DNA from: JAUWQU01 sp964605095
GTDB taxonomy: Bacteria; Planctomycetota; Phycisphaerae; SM23-33
Direction of reading: 5' to 3'
NCBI GenBank assembly: GCA_964605095.1
Contig: CAZSBS010000095.1
Location: 1 to 16,407 of the forward strand
DNA length: 16,407 bases
Position numbers and translations under genes: made by a program
Notes under the pieces: generated by a model
What the model was told of the DNA's origin: nothing
The model's database searches: none
The model's input: the letters and a program-made list of their open reading frames with translations, nothing else
Part shown: in pieces, positions 7,330 to 13,635 of the stretch
Layout: each line of letters starts with the position of its first letter
Numbering within the stretch: the stretch's first letter is position 1

Positions 7330-8764
7330 CCCTTAGATTCGCCTGCTGGCCGAGGAGGGACTTGTACTTGGCGCGGATGGGTGCCACTTCGGAAGCGATG
7401 AACTCATCGACCTGCTGGGAAGATCGGCCGACGAAGTCCTCGGGCTTCATGGCGGCGTCGATGTCCACGTTGGCGAAAGCGGAGTCGGCCGAAAGGCGGG
7501 CCAGTAGATCGTTGGGTTTGCCGTGGAGTTTGACCTGCTCGCCGGCGGCCAGGCTGTGGATGCGGATTCGCTCGTGGACTTCCTGGCGGTCGGCCCCGGC
7601 GGCGACGGCCGCCATCAGGATGTTCTCGGTGGCCATGAAAGGCAGCTCAGCCGCGACGGCGGCGGCGATGACGGCAGGGTACACGACCAGGCCCTGAGTG
7701 ACGTTGAGCGTTATAAGCAGGATCGCGTCGGTGGCCAGGAACGCCTCGCTCATGGCCAGGCGTTTGTTTGCGGAGTCGTCGAGGGTTCGTTCGAACCACT
7801 GCTCAGCCGCGGTGTGCAGGGGGCTGGCCGAAACGTCCATAACGAAGCGTGCCAGGGCCGTGGCGCGCTCGCATCGCATGGGGTTCCGCTTGTAGGCCAT
7901 GGCGGACGAGCCGACCTGAGTCTTCTCGAAGGGCTCTTCCATCTCCTTGCGATGGGCGAGCAGGCGGATGTCGTTGCAGAGCTTGTGGACGCTGGCGGCG
8001 ACGCCCGCCAGGACCTGGGCGATGGCCGCGTCGATCTTCCGGCTGTAGGTCTGGCCGGTGACGGGGGCGAGCTTCGCAAAGCCCATTTTCTCAGCCACGC
8101 GGCGGTCGAGGGCCTTGACCTTCTCGTGGTCGCCGGCGAACAGGGCCAGGAAGCTGGCCTGCGTGCCGGTCGTGCCCTTGGCGCCGCGGAACTCGAGGTT
8201 GTCCAGGCGGTACTCGATGTCGCGCAGGTCGCGGATGAAGTCCATGCACCAAAGGGTGGCCCGCTTGCCGACGGTGGTCAACTGGGCCGGCTGAAAGTGA
8301 GTGAACGCCAGGCACGGCAGGTCGCGCTGGCGGGCGGCGAAGGTCGCCAGTTCGTCGATGACGTTCACCAGCCGGCCGCGAAGAATCTCCAGGGCCCGGC
8401 GCATGACGATCATGTCGGTGTTGCAGTTGACGTACTGGCTCGTGGCGCCGAGGTGGATGATCGGCCTGGCCAGCGGGGCGACGTCGCCGAAGGCGTGGAT
8501 GTGGGCCATCACGTCGTGGCGGAGCTTGCGTTCGTACTCATCGGCCTTGTCGAAGTCGATGTCGTCAAGGTGCGCCCGCATCTGGTCAAGCTGGGCGTCG
8601 GTAACGCTTTCGAGGCCCAGTTCGCGCTGGGCCTCCGCCAGGGCAAGCCAGAGGCGCCGCCAAGTGGCTATCCGCAGTTGGTCGCCGAAGAGTTCCTGCA
8701 TCTCCCGGCTGGCGTACCGCGTCTCCAGCGGGCTGGTGTATGTGTTATGCCTGTCGTCGCTCAT
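7325..8764 (-). CDS. purB: Adenylosuccinate lyase, animal-type (PurB)
   Basis: The product has 479 residues, near the length of animal ADSL (about 484) and longer than the common bacterial PurB (about 430-456). It belongs to the fumarase/aspartase superfamily: RHDVMAHIHAFGD near residue 82, the catalytic-type histidine in FTHFQPAQLTTVGKR (H156), FRGAKGTTGTQASFL, and the mobile signature loop VGSSAMAYKRNPMRCER (284-300) with the active-site serine. QWFERTLDDSANKR and ELPFMATENI also follow the animal enzyme as I remember it. It cleaves SAICAR to AICAR and adenylosuccinate to AMP, each releasing fumarate, in purine synthesis. The normal proline in the SSAMPYKRNP loop is alanine here. The ATG at 8762-8764 gives a protein starting MSDDRHNTYTSPLETRYAS, which fits the family; no clear ribosome site precedes it. 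It stands alone, not in a pur operon. Confidence 0.95.
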   Translation of the reverse strand: MSDDRHNTYTSPLETRYASREMQELFGDQLRIATWRRLWLALAEAQRELGLESVTDAQLDQMRAHLDDIDFDKADEYERKLRHDVMAHIHAFGDVAPLARPIIHLGATSQYVNCNTDMIVMRRALEILRGRLVNVIDELATFAARQRDLPCLAFTHFQPAQLTTVGKRATLWCMDFIRDLRDIEYRLDNLEFRGAKGTTGTQASFLALFAGDHEKVKALDRRVAEKMGFAKLAPVTGQTYSRKIDAAIAQVLAGVAASVHKLCNDIRLLAHRKEMEEPFEKTQVGSSAMAYKRNPMRCERATALARFVMDVSASPLHTAAEQWFERTLDDSANKRLAMSEAFLATDAILLITLNVTQGLVVYPAVIAAAVAAELPFMATENILMAAVAAGADRQEVHERIRIHSLAAGEQVKLHGKPNDLLARLSADSAFANVDIDAAMKPEDFVGRSSQQVDEFIASEVAPIRAKYKSLLGQQANLRV

Positions 8765-8795
8765 GGCGGAAAGCTTACAAATGATGAGATTTCTG

Positions 8796-8900
8796 TCGCC
8801 CCTTCAGGGCTCTTGTTCTAAAGCTCATCCCCTCCGGGGGCTTACGCCCCCCCGTAAGGGGCCCCAAGGGCCGGCCAAATACTATCGCCCCATTCGGGGC
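8796..8900. repeat. Cluster of GC-rich palindromes (REP-like) upstream of purB
   Basis: Three palindromic units lie in 105 bases. They are GCCC-CTTCA-GGGC (8798-8810); a complex unit around CTTACG-CCCCCC-CGTAAG (8841-8858) flanked by runs of G and C that also pair; and GCCCC-ATTC-GGGGC (8887-8900). The first and third share the core TCGCCCC-TTC-GGGCT and look like divergent copies of one unit. No gene is seen. The cluster lies in the 158-base gap between the DUF4870 gene and purB, so it could be a REP-type intergenic repeat or a transcript-end structure for the DUF4870 gene. Confidence 0.5.
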
Positions 8901-8922
8901 TTTCGGAATCAGGTAGCTTGGG

Positions 8923-9351
8923 CTACTTGATAAAGCGAATACAGATCGGGTAGCGATACGGCTGGCCCTTGTTCACGGTGATCGTGGACAGGATCCCAAA
9001 TACGACGTTCACTACCCATACGCCCGCAAGGATGAACCATCCAATTAACAAGCATGCGGTCAAGAACCCAACCACCACTCCTATAATCAAGGTCAACTCG
9101 AAATTCAGCGCTTCCTTGCCTTGCTGGTTGACGAACGGGCTCTGGTCCTTCTTGATAAGCCAGATAATCAGCGGCGCAATCCACCACGTAAATATCGCCA
9201 GCAAGTGGCAGAGCATGGCCATGGTCTTGGCGTCGGCGGACTCGGCCGAGACCATGCCGGCGGTATTCGCCCCGATAACGCCGGGTGCTGGGGCCGGTGT
9301 CGGGCTTTGGGGGGGCTGGGTGTTGTCAAACGGTTCGTTGGGATCGGTCAT
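8923..9351 (-). CDS. DUF4870-family small integral membrane protein
   Basis: The product has 142 residues. A proline-rich N-terminal tail (to about residue 40) is followed by three hydrophobic segments: about 45-66 (MLCHLLAIFTWWIAPLIIWLI), 84-106 and 108-126. Between the first two is KKDQSPFVNQQGKEALNFELT, whose form (H/S-P-F-V-x-x-Q-G-K-E-A-L-N-F) is the hallmark of DUF4870, a Tic20-like fold of unknown function in the inner membrane. An ATG fifteen bases further upstream is possible. The start at 9351 is preferred because AAAGGAAG lies just before it at a good spacing. The end YRYPICIRFIK is the usual short cytoplasmic tail. It is probably a single-gene unit on the minus strand. Confidence 0.85.
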   Translation of the reverse strand: MTDPNEPFDNTQPPQSPTPAPAPGVIGANTAGMVSAESADAKTMAMLCHLLAIFTWWIAPLIIWLIKKDQSPFVNQQGKEALNFELTLIIGVVVGFLTACLLIGWFILAGVWVVNVVFGILSTITVNKGQPYRYPICIRFIK

Positions 9352-9439
9352 GTGTCTTCCTTTCAATGATAACCCGTGCGTACCACTCTTATCTCAGTCT
9401 ATGCCACATTGTCGATGCGGCCTGGGTATTTCGTATCGT

Positions 9440-9470
9440 CCCTGGTCGGGCCTTCTCGGCCGGGCCAGGG
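9440..9470. terminator. Strong stem-loop 3' of the TPR lipoprotein gene
   Basis: A 13-base arm starting CCCTGGTCGGGCC pairs with GGCCGGGCCAGGG around the loop TTCTC, with one G-U pair and one mismatch. It begins five bases beyond the stop of the minus-strand TPR lipoprotein gene, so it probably ends or stabilises that transcript. No T-run follows on the minus strand, so it is not a textbook intrinsic terminator. Confidence 0.5.
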
Positions 9471-9475
9471 GCACA

Positions 9476-9856
9476 TCACCTGCGCTGCGGGGGGATGGGG
9501 CGGAACCTCAACTTCTCGCCGACGGTCCCGGCTGACCTTTCGGCATAAAGGTACCACTCTCGCGCGGTCGGGAATGACGGGTCGGCGTCGAAGCAGCACT
9601 GGAAGTAGTAGCTGGCGTTTTCCCAGTCCTGCTCGGTGCAGGCGATCCGGCCCATGTAGTAGAGGCACTCCGGGTCCGACGGGTTCCACGACAGGGCGCG
9701 CTGGAACATCGCCTTGGCCTCGGCGACGTGCCCGACCTGGAAGGCGGAGATCGCGTCGGAGCGGTTGGCCGCGCTGAACTGATCCGCATCCGGCGCGCAG
9801 CCAGCGGCCAGTACCGCCAGCATCACAGCAATCGGCAGCCATGCCAAATGCCTCAT
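9476..9856 (-). CDS. Small TPR-repeat lipoprotein
   Basis: The product has 126 residues. The signal MRHLAWLPIAVMLAVLAAGC has a good lipobox, L-A-A-G-C20, so the protein should be lipid-anchored after export. Residues about 28-60 (SDAISAFQVGHVAEAKAMFQ ending in a proline at NPSDP) and 62-95 (PECLYYMGRIACTEQDWENA to DADPSFP) are two tetratricopeptide repeats with the usual small residue and A-x-x-x-F/Y-x-x-A spacing. The last 25 residues are basic and non-repetitive. Such proteins usually mediate protein contacts in the envelope; the partner is unknown. GGGGAG lies about 8 bases before the ATG. It is divergent from the phosphoesterase-domain gene, with only 90 bases between them. Confidence 0.78.
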   Translation of the reverse strand: MRHLAWLPIAVMLAVLAAGCAPDADQFSAANRSDAISAFQVGHVAEAKAMFQRALSWNPSDPECLYYMGRIACTEQDWENASYYFQCCFDADPSFPTAREWYLYAERSAGTVGEKLRFRPIPPQRR

Positions 9857-9910
9857 CGTGTCGCTCCCCTGTCGCCTCCGCGGATCGCCGCGCGGCGGCA
9901 GTATGAATCA

Positions 9911-9939
9911 TTGGTTCCCAATTGCACTGTCGGTATCAT
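9911..9939 (+). promoter_or_regulatory. Candidate promoter giving a leaderless transcript
   Basis: TTGGTT (9911-9916), a 17-base spacer and TATCAT (9934-9939; five of six -10 bases). Transcription would start about seven bases after the -10, at or next to the ATG at 9947-9949, so little or no leader would exist. An inverted repeat, ATTGG-TTC-CCAAT (9910-9922), overlaps the -35 and could be an operator. Confidence 0.5.
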
Positions 9940-9946
9940 CTTACAC

Positions 9947-10339
9947 ATGCCAAGAGCGTTTGTCATCATTCTACATACCGGCTGCGGCCCGGATCATTAC
10001 GACCTAATGCTAGAAATGCTCGAAGCGGGCGAGGCCCTGGCGACCTGGCAGCTTCAGCGGGACCGCCTGGACCTTAGCCCAGGCGACAGCCAAACCGCCC
10101 GCAAGCTACCCGACCACCGCCGCGCGTACCTGAGCTACCAGGGCCCCGTCAGCGGCGGACGAGGCCAGGTGATGCGCGTCCGTGCCGGAACTTACGAAAC
10201 GCTCGACCGCGGGCCTGGCCGGCTTGTCGTGCGCCTGGACTCGCCGGGCGCCTCGGCCGTGTTCGAACTCGCCCGCGGCGCCGAGCCCGGCCAGGCTGGC
10301 GACGACTGGCGAATTACCCGCCTGCCGCTACAGTCTTAG
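9947..10339 (+). CDS. Stand-alone LigD-type 3'-phosphoesterase-domain protein
   Basis: The product has 130 residues. It corresponds to the N-terminal phosphoesterase (PE) module of DNA ligase D without the ligase or polymerase modules. The opening strand AFVIILHTGCGPDHYDLMLEM matches the family pattern F-V-x-x-x-H-x-x-x-x-x-H-Y-D-x-x-L-E, so H10, H17, D19 and E23 are kept. DHRRAYLSYQGPVSGGRGQV followed by GTYE matches D-H-P-x-x-Y-x-x-F-x-G-x-I-x-x-G-x-Y-G and retains H57. The arginine of the canonical D-F-R-L-E is methionine here and the basic P-K-G-P-S motif is missing, so it is a diverged member. The known PE domains trim 3'-phosphates and ribonucleotides at DNA ends. A repair role is likely but activity is unproven. 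No ribosome site precedes the ATG. Its stop overlaps by four bases the stop of the opposing gene. Confidence 0.8.
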   Translation: MPRAFVIILHTGCGPDHYDLMLEMLEAGEALATWQLQRDRLDLSPGDSQTARKLPDHRRAYLSYQGPVSGGRGQVMRVRAGTYETLDRGPGRLVVRLDSPGASAVFELARGAEPGQAGDDWRITRLPLQS

Positions 10340-11121
10340 TTTATCGGCACTTGGTGGCTATTTTCTTCAGGTCTCGGCACAGGGGCCATGTGCAGAGTAA
10401 GCCGACCGGCGTCTATGTCGATCCGCGTCACTCGCACCCGCTTTCGCGTAGTGATCCTCCATGTCATCTCCGTCGCAATCGGCTCACCATCGATGGCCGA
10501 GATAACCCGCTGGAGCACCAGGGCCACCTGGGATGAATCCAGTCCGCCAATCGCCGGGGCGGTAGTCTGGCCGGCGGGCTTCTTGGCGAACTTACCCCGC
10601 AGGCGTTCGACCAGCGACCGGACAAGCGACGCGGGCATCGGCAGTTGCCCTATCCATGCACCGGCGACGCTGACCCTGAGCCGGCTGTCGGGGCCAATGG
10701 CCAAGCTCAGGTCGATCGAGACCACCTTCTGGTATTGCAGCGACTTGGCGACGAGCCTGACGTGCCCGCCGTCGAGTATTACCGCCGGCTCAGCCAAGCC
10801 GACAGACTCCATCGCCCGATGCACCGATCCGGGCTTGGCGCCGCCCTGCATGGCGATCTCGTCCATCGAATCTAGGTAGCGGTTGAGTTGATCCTGCGTA
10901 ACCGTCCAGTTGAACGGCTCGTTCTTCTGCCCGTCGTTGTTGAAGTCCATCAGCCGGCGGCGGAACTCGCGCATGGCCGAGTCCTTCTCGGCTGCGGTGA
11001 GCCTCACCGGTCGATAGTAGGACGGCACGCTGCTGGCCAGGATATAGGCCGTAAGCACTCCGGCCGCAGCGACCGCGGCAACCGACAACAGCACGATCCT
11101 GCTTTTCCTGCCTAGACGCAC
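10336..11121 (-). CDS. Unknown membrane-anchored protein, one N-terminal transmembrane segment
   Basis: I do not recognise this family. The product has 261 residues with a short basic start (MRLGRKSR) and a single hydrophobic span at about 9-30, leaving the remainder outside the cytoplasm; no cleavage site or lipobox is clear. The soluble part has a helical segment (KDSAMREFRRRLMDFNNDGQ), then alternating strands such as VRLVAKSLQYQKVVSIDLSL and RLRVSVAGAWIGQLPMP, and a helix-rich stretch before a strand-rich end. The layout of lipid-binding-like beta sheets after an anchor is only an impression. It starts with GTG (11119-11121), with GGGAG about 9 bases before it. It lies 45 bases downstream of the HEAT-repeat gene on the same strand, so the two are probably one operon and may work together in the periplasm. 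Confidence 0.72.
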   Translation of the reverse strand: MRLGRKSRIVLLSVAAVAAAGVLTAYILASSVPSYYRPVRLTAAEKDSAMREFRRRLMDFNNDGQKNEPFNWTVTQDQLNRYLDSMDEIAMQGGAKPGSVHRAMESVGLAEPAVILDGGHVRLVAKSLQYQKVVSIDLSLAIGPDSRLRVSVAGAWIGQLPMPASLVRSLVERLRGKFAKKPAGQTTAPAIGGLDSSQVALVLQRVISAIDGEPIATEMTWRITTRKRVRVTRIDIDAGRLTLHMAPVPRPEENSHQVPIN

Positions 11122-11166
11122 GGGGCGCTCCCAAATGCCGCCGCGACTCCCGGCTGCCAGGGGCAG

Positions 11167-13425
11167 TTACTTGATTCCACCGGACTGTAGGATAAGGTCT
11201 TTGATCTGGCTGGTTGGCAGGCTCAGGCCGCCGAGCACCTCCGCGGCTGCCATGCGGATGTCACCTGTGGGGGCCTTGGCGACTATATCGACGATTGCCT
11301 GAGATAGCTCGTCGCTCAGGGCATTGCCGAATCGCCTCACGGACTCATCGAGGGCCGTGAAGGCGGAGATGCGGATCTTCTCATCCGCGGCCGAGTCGGT
11401 CGCCAGCTTGGCGATTGCCCGCTGGGCCTCGGGGCCGGGGATCGTAGCCAGTGCGTCGGCCGCGGCGGTCTTGACCTCGGCCCGCGGGTCGCTGACGGAT
11501 TCGATGAGCGACTTGCGGGTGCGGTTGACGTCGTAGACGGCGTTTCTGGTCAGGCCGAGCTTTCGGATGGCCCCTGCGGCACGGACGGACCACTCGCCAG
11601 CGACTTCCGGCGTCAGCGGGGCGCCGCTGACATCCTTGAGCAGGTCGGTCAGGGCGGCGCCGAGATCCTCGTTGGAGCCCTTGGTCGCGACCAGCCGGAC
11701 TCGCACATCGGCCTTGGCCAGCTTCCCGAACCGGTCGGTCTGCGACATTACGACGATCGGCAGCGAGGCCAGTTCCGGGTCGCGGCGGATCATGCCGATG
11801 GCGATCATGGGGTCGGGGTCGTTGGCAAGCACGGCCACGTCCACACCCTCGGCGGCGCGGACCCCGTCAAGGGCCTTGGCAGGGTCGCCCGAGTCGATCA
11901 CCTCGAAGCCCATGCCACGGAGGGCGTCCTTGATGGAATTTCGAGTTTCCTCATTGGCTGCGATAAGCATGGCCGACTTCTTGCCGGTCTGCCGCAGGGC
12001 GTTGGAGAGTATCGGCATGACCAGTTCGCAGCCGGTGAACCGCTCCCTGGGCAATGCCAGGGCCAGCGATATCGCCGCCCAGTAGCGGACGACGACGTTG
12101 GAACTGCTCATCGCCTCGACCAGCGGCTGGGCGCCGCCGGCTACGGGCTTGACGAGCGTATCGGCCCCGGAGGTCTTGCCGAGGGCCTCGATGCTCGCGA
12201 CGACAACGGGCCAATCCCGGTCGGCAAGGGCGCGGGCCAGCAGGTCCTGCTGATACTTGGCGCCGGCAGAAAGGACATAGAACCTCGCCGACGGCTCGTC
12301 CTTGCTGAGCGTCGGATCCTGGCTGCCTGACGGCAGATCGACCTCTCGCTTGACGTTGGCGCCAAGCCAGATCGACACGGCCGGGTAGAACTGCGGATCG
12401 CTGCAGAGTGAGTCGCGGGCGCCGCGCATGGCGTATATGTCGCAGAAAATCTGCCGCGGAACGGGCTTGTAGCTCAGGCCGTCGAGGTTCGTGTCCCAGT
12501 ACCACACGTTGGCCAATTCGGAACGGATGTCCGGCTGGAGCGACTCGGCGCGGTAGTAGAACTTCAGCGCCAGGTCGTAATACAACTGGGCGGCGGGCTT
12601 CTGGAGGATGGAGACATCCCCGCCCGCGCAGGCGACCAGGGCCGACCGCACTGTCCGGCGGGTCTGCTCCTGGAGGTCCTTGCGGTCGTAGACGGTTTTC
12701 AGGGCCGCCATGGCTGTGGGGTATTGCAGCTTGCCCAGCGCGTTGGCGACGGCCAGCATCAACTGCGAGTTGCGAGTATTCAGTGCAGCCATCAACGGCA
12801 GCACGGCCTCCTTGCCGAGCTTGGGCAATACGAGCATGATCTTCTCGCGGAGGTCGTCGGTGATCTGCGGGTCTTCGAGCTTGCGCAGCAACTGCGGCAC
12901 GGCGTACATGTCGCTCATGACGAGGCGTTCGGTCCCGCGGTTGTACGCCCGCTGCGTGCCGGCCAGCAGTTCGATGGCGTTGCGGATCTGCTCGGGGTCG
13001 CTGCGCTCGGAACTGTAGCCCTGCTCGATCATCTTGAGAAGCTGGTCGACGGGCTTAGCGAGACCCTTGAGCTGCCGCCCGCTGGCCAGAGTCCTCAGCG
13101 AGCCGGGGTTCCGCGCAGAGAGGTAGTATATTTCGCTTGGCTTGGCGCCCGCGTCGAGAATCGCCTTGGCGTAGCTCAACGCCGCCTGGTCCTGCCCGAT
13201 CACGATATAGTGGATCAGGTTCTCCCACAGGTCGGTAAGCTTGCCCTCTTTGGCGACCGCCGGCGCGGGGGCCGCCGCGGGCGCCTCGTTGCCGACCGCC
13301 GGTGTGGAGGTCGCCGTGCCCGCCTCGGGCGTAGCATCCTGAGCCTGAGCCACTGGCGCAACCGCCCATAACACCGCCAAAGCGACCGACGCAGCCATGA
13401 GGAGTTGTTTCTTATGCGCTACCAT
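11167..13425 (-). CDS. Exported HEAT-repeat protein with an embedded pseudo-receiver domain
   Basis: The product has 752 residues from the ATG at 13423-13425, which has GGGAG about 5 bases before it; a GTG twelve bases upstream is less likely. A signal peptide ends at VAPVAQA-QD (A28), then an Ala/Pro-rich linker to residue 60. Helical HEAT-type repeats follow: for example MYAVPQLLRKLEDPQITDDL (173-192), KEAVLPLMAALNTRNSQLML (205-224), the 405-460 region, and SDPRAEVKTAAADALATIPG near the end. Inserted at about 483-600 is a receiver-like domain (SAMLIAANEETRNSIKDALR, then FEVIDSGDPAKALDGV, VDVAVLAND, LPIVVMSQTD). The acidic pair of a true receiver is replaced and the phospho-acceptor aspartate position is alanine (A534), so phosphorylation is unlikely. 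A scaffold or binding role in the envelope is inferred; the exact function is unknown. It probably leads the operon with the membrane-anchored gene downstream. Confidence 0.83.
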   Translation of the reverse strand: MVAHKKQLLMAASVALAVLWAVAPVAQAQDATPEAGTATSTPAVGNEAPAAAPAPAVAKEGKLTDLWENLIHYIVIGQDQAALSYAKAILDAGAKPSEIYYLSARNPGSLRTLASGRQLKGLAKPVDQLLKMIEQGYSSERSDPEQIRNAIELLAGTQRAYNRGTERLVMSDMYAVPQLLRKLEDPQITDDLREKIMLVLPKLGKEAVLPLMAALNTRNSQLMLAVANALGKLQYPTAMAALKTVYDRKDLQEQTRRTVRSALVACAGGDVSILQKPAAQLYYDLALKFYYRAESLQPDIRSELANVWYWDTNLDGLSYKPVPRQIFCDIYAMRGARDSLCSDPQFYPAVSIWLGANVKREVDLPSGSQDPTLSKDEPSARFYVLSAGAKYQQDLLARALADRDWPVVVASIEALGKTSGADTLVKPVAGGAQPLVEAMSSSNVVVRYWAAISLALALPRERFTGCELVMPILSNALRQTGKKSAMLIAANEETRNSIKDALRGMGFEVIDSGDPAKALDGVRAAEGVDVAVLANDPDPMIAIGMIRRDPELASLPIVVMSQTDRFGKLAKADVRVRLVATKGSNEDLGAALTDLLKDVSGAPLTPEVAGEWSVRAAGAIRKLGLTRNAVYDVNRTRKSLIESVSDPRAEVKTAAADALATIPGPEAQRAIAKLATDSAADEKIRISAFTALDESVRRFGNALSDELSQAIVDIVAKAPTGDIRMAAAEVLGGLSLPTSQIKDLILQSGGIK

Positions 13426-13521
13426 AACGTCTCCCACATTCCTTAGGACCAGAAAGGTTTACAAGCAGCCCGGCCACGGCCGATCCGCATCCGAACCTCT
13501 TGGGCTTCCTTAATCGCACTT

Positions 13522-13557
13522 GCCGGCGGCGGCGTAGGCCTTTATGCCGATACCGGC
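13522..13557 (-). promoter_or_regulatory. Structured 5' leader of the HEAT-protein gene
   Basis: Within the leader of about 140 bases between the consensus promoter and the HEAT gene, GCCGG (13522-13526) pairs with CCGGC (13553-13557). Inside it, CGGC can pair with GCCG (13546-13549), around an internal AGGCCT palindrome. It is a GC-rich hairpin that may affect translation or stability. I do not recognise it as a known riboswitch. Confidence 0.35.
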
Positions 13558-13572
13558 GGATATTTCGATGCG

Positions 13573-13600
13573 ATTATAAAAAAACCCGACACGGTGTCAA
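13573..13600 (-). promoter_or_regulatory. Fully consensus sigma70 promoter of the HEAT-protein operon
   Basis: Read on the minus strand: TTGACA (13595-13600), a 16-base spacer containing seven T, then TATAAT (13573-13578). Both hexamers match the consensus perfectly, which is rare in DNA of this GC content. Transcription would begin near 13566, giving a leader of about 140 bases before the ATG at 13425. It lies just past the stop of the upstream dehydrogenase gene. Confidence 0.8.
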
Positions 13601-13606
13601 CAAAAT

Positions 13607-13631
13607 TGGGAAATACGGATGGGAAATACGG
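13607..13631. repeat. Tandem 12-base repeat upstream of the -35 (possible activator site)
   Basis: TGGGAAATACGG occurs twice (13607-13618 and 13620-13631) with one base between, a period of 13. The pair ends six bases from the -35 of the consensus promoter and begins within five bases of the dehydrogenase stop codon. This placement suits a transcription-factor or UP-like binding site. No protein is known to bind it from the sequence alone. Confidence 0.6.
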
Positions 13632-13635
13632 TTGA

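Noticed and set aside
7523..8821. Plus-strand open frame of 432 codons antisense to purB
   Set aside because: purB is certain on the other strand and the antisense translation has no family signature.
8796..8900. CRISPR array
   Set aside because: The palindromic units differ in sequence and spacing, with no regular repeat-spacer pattern and no cas gene.
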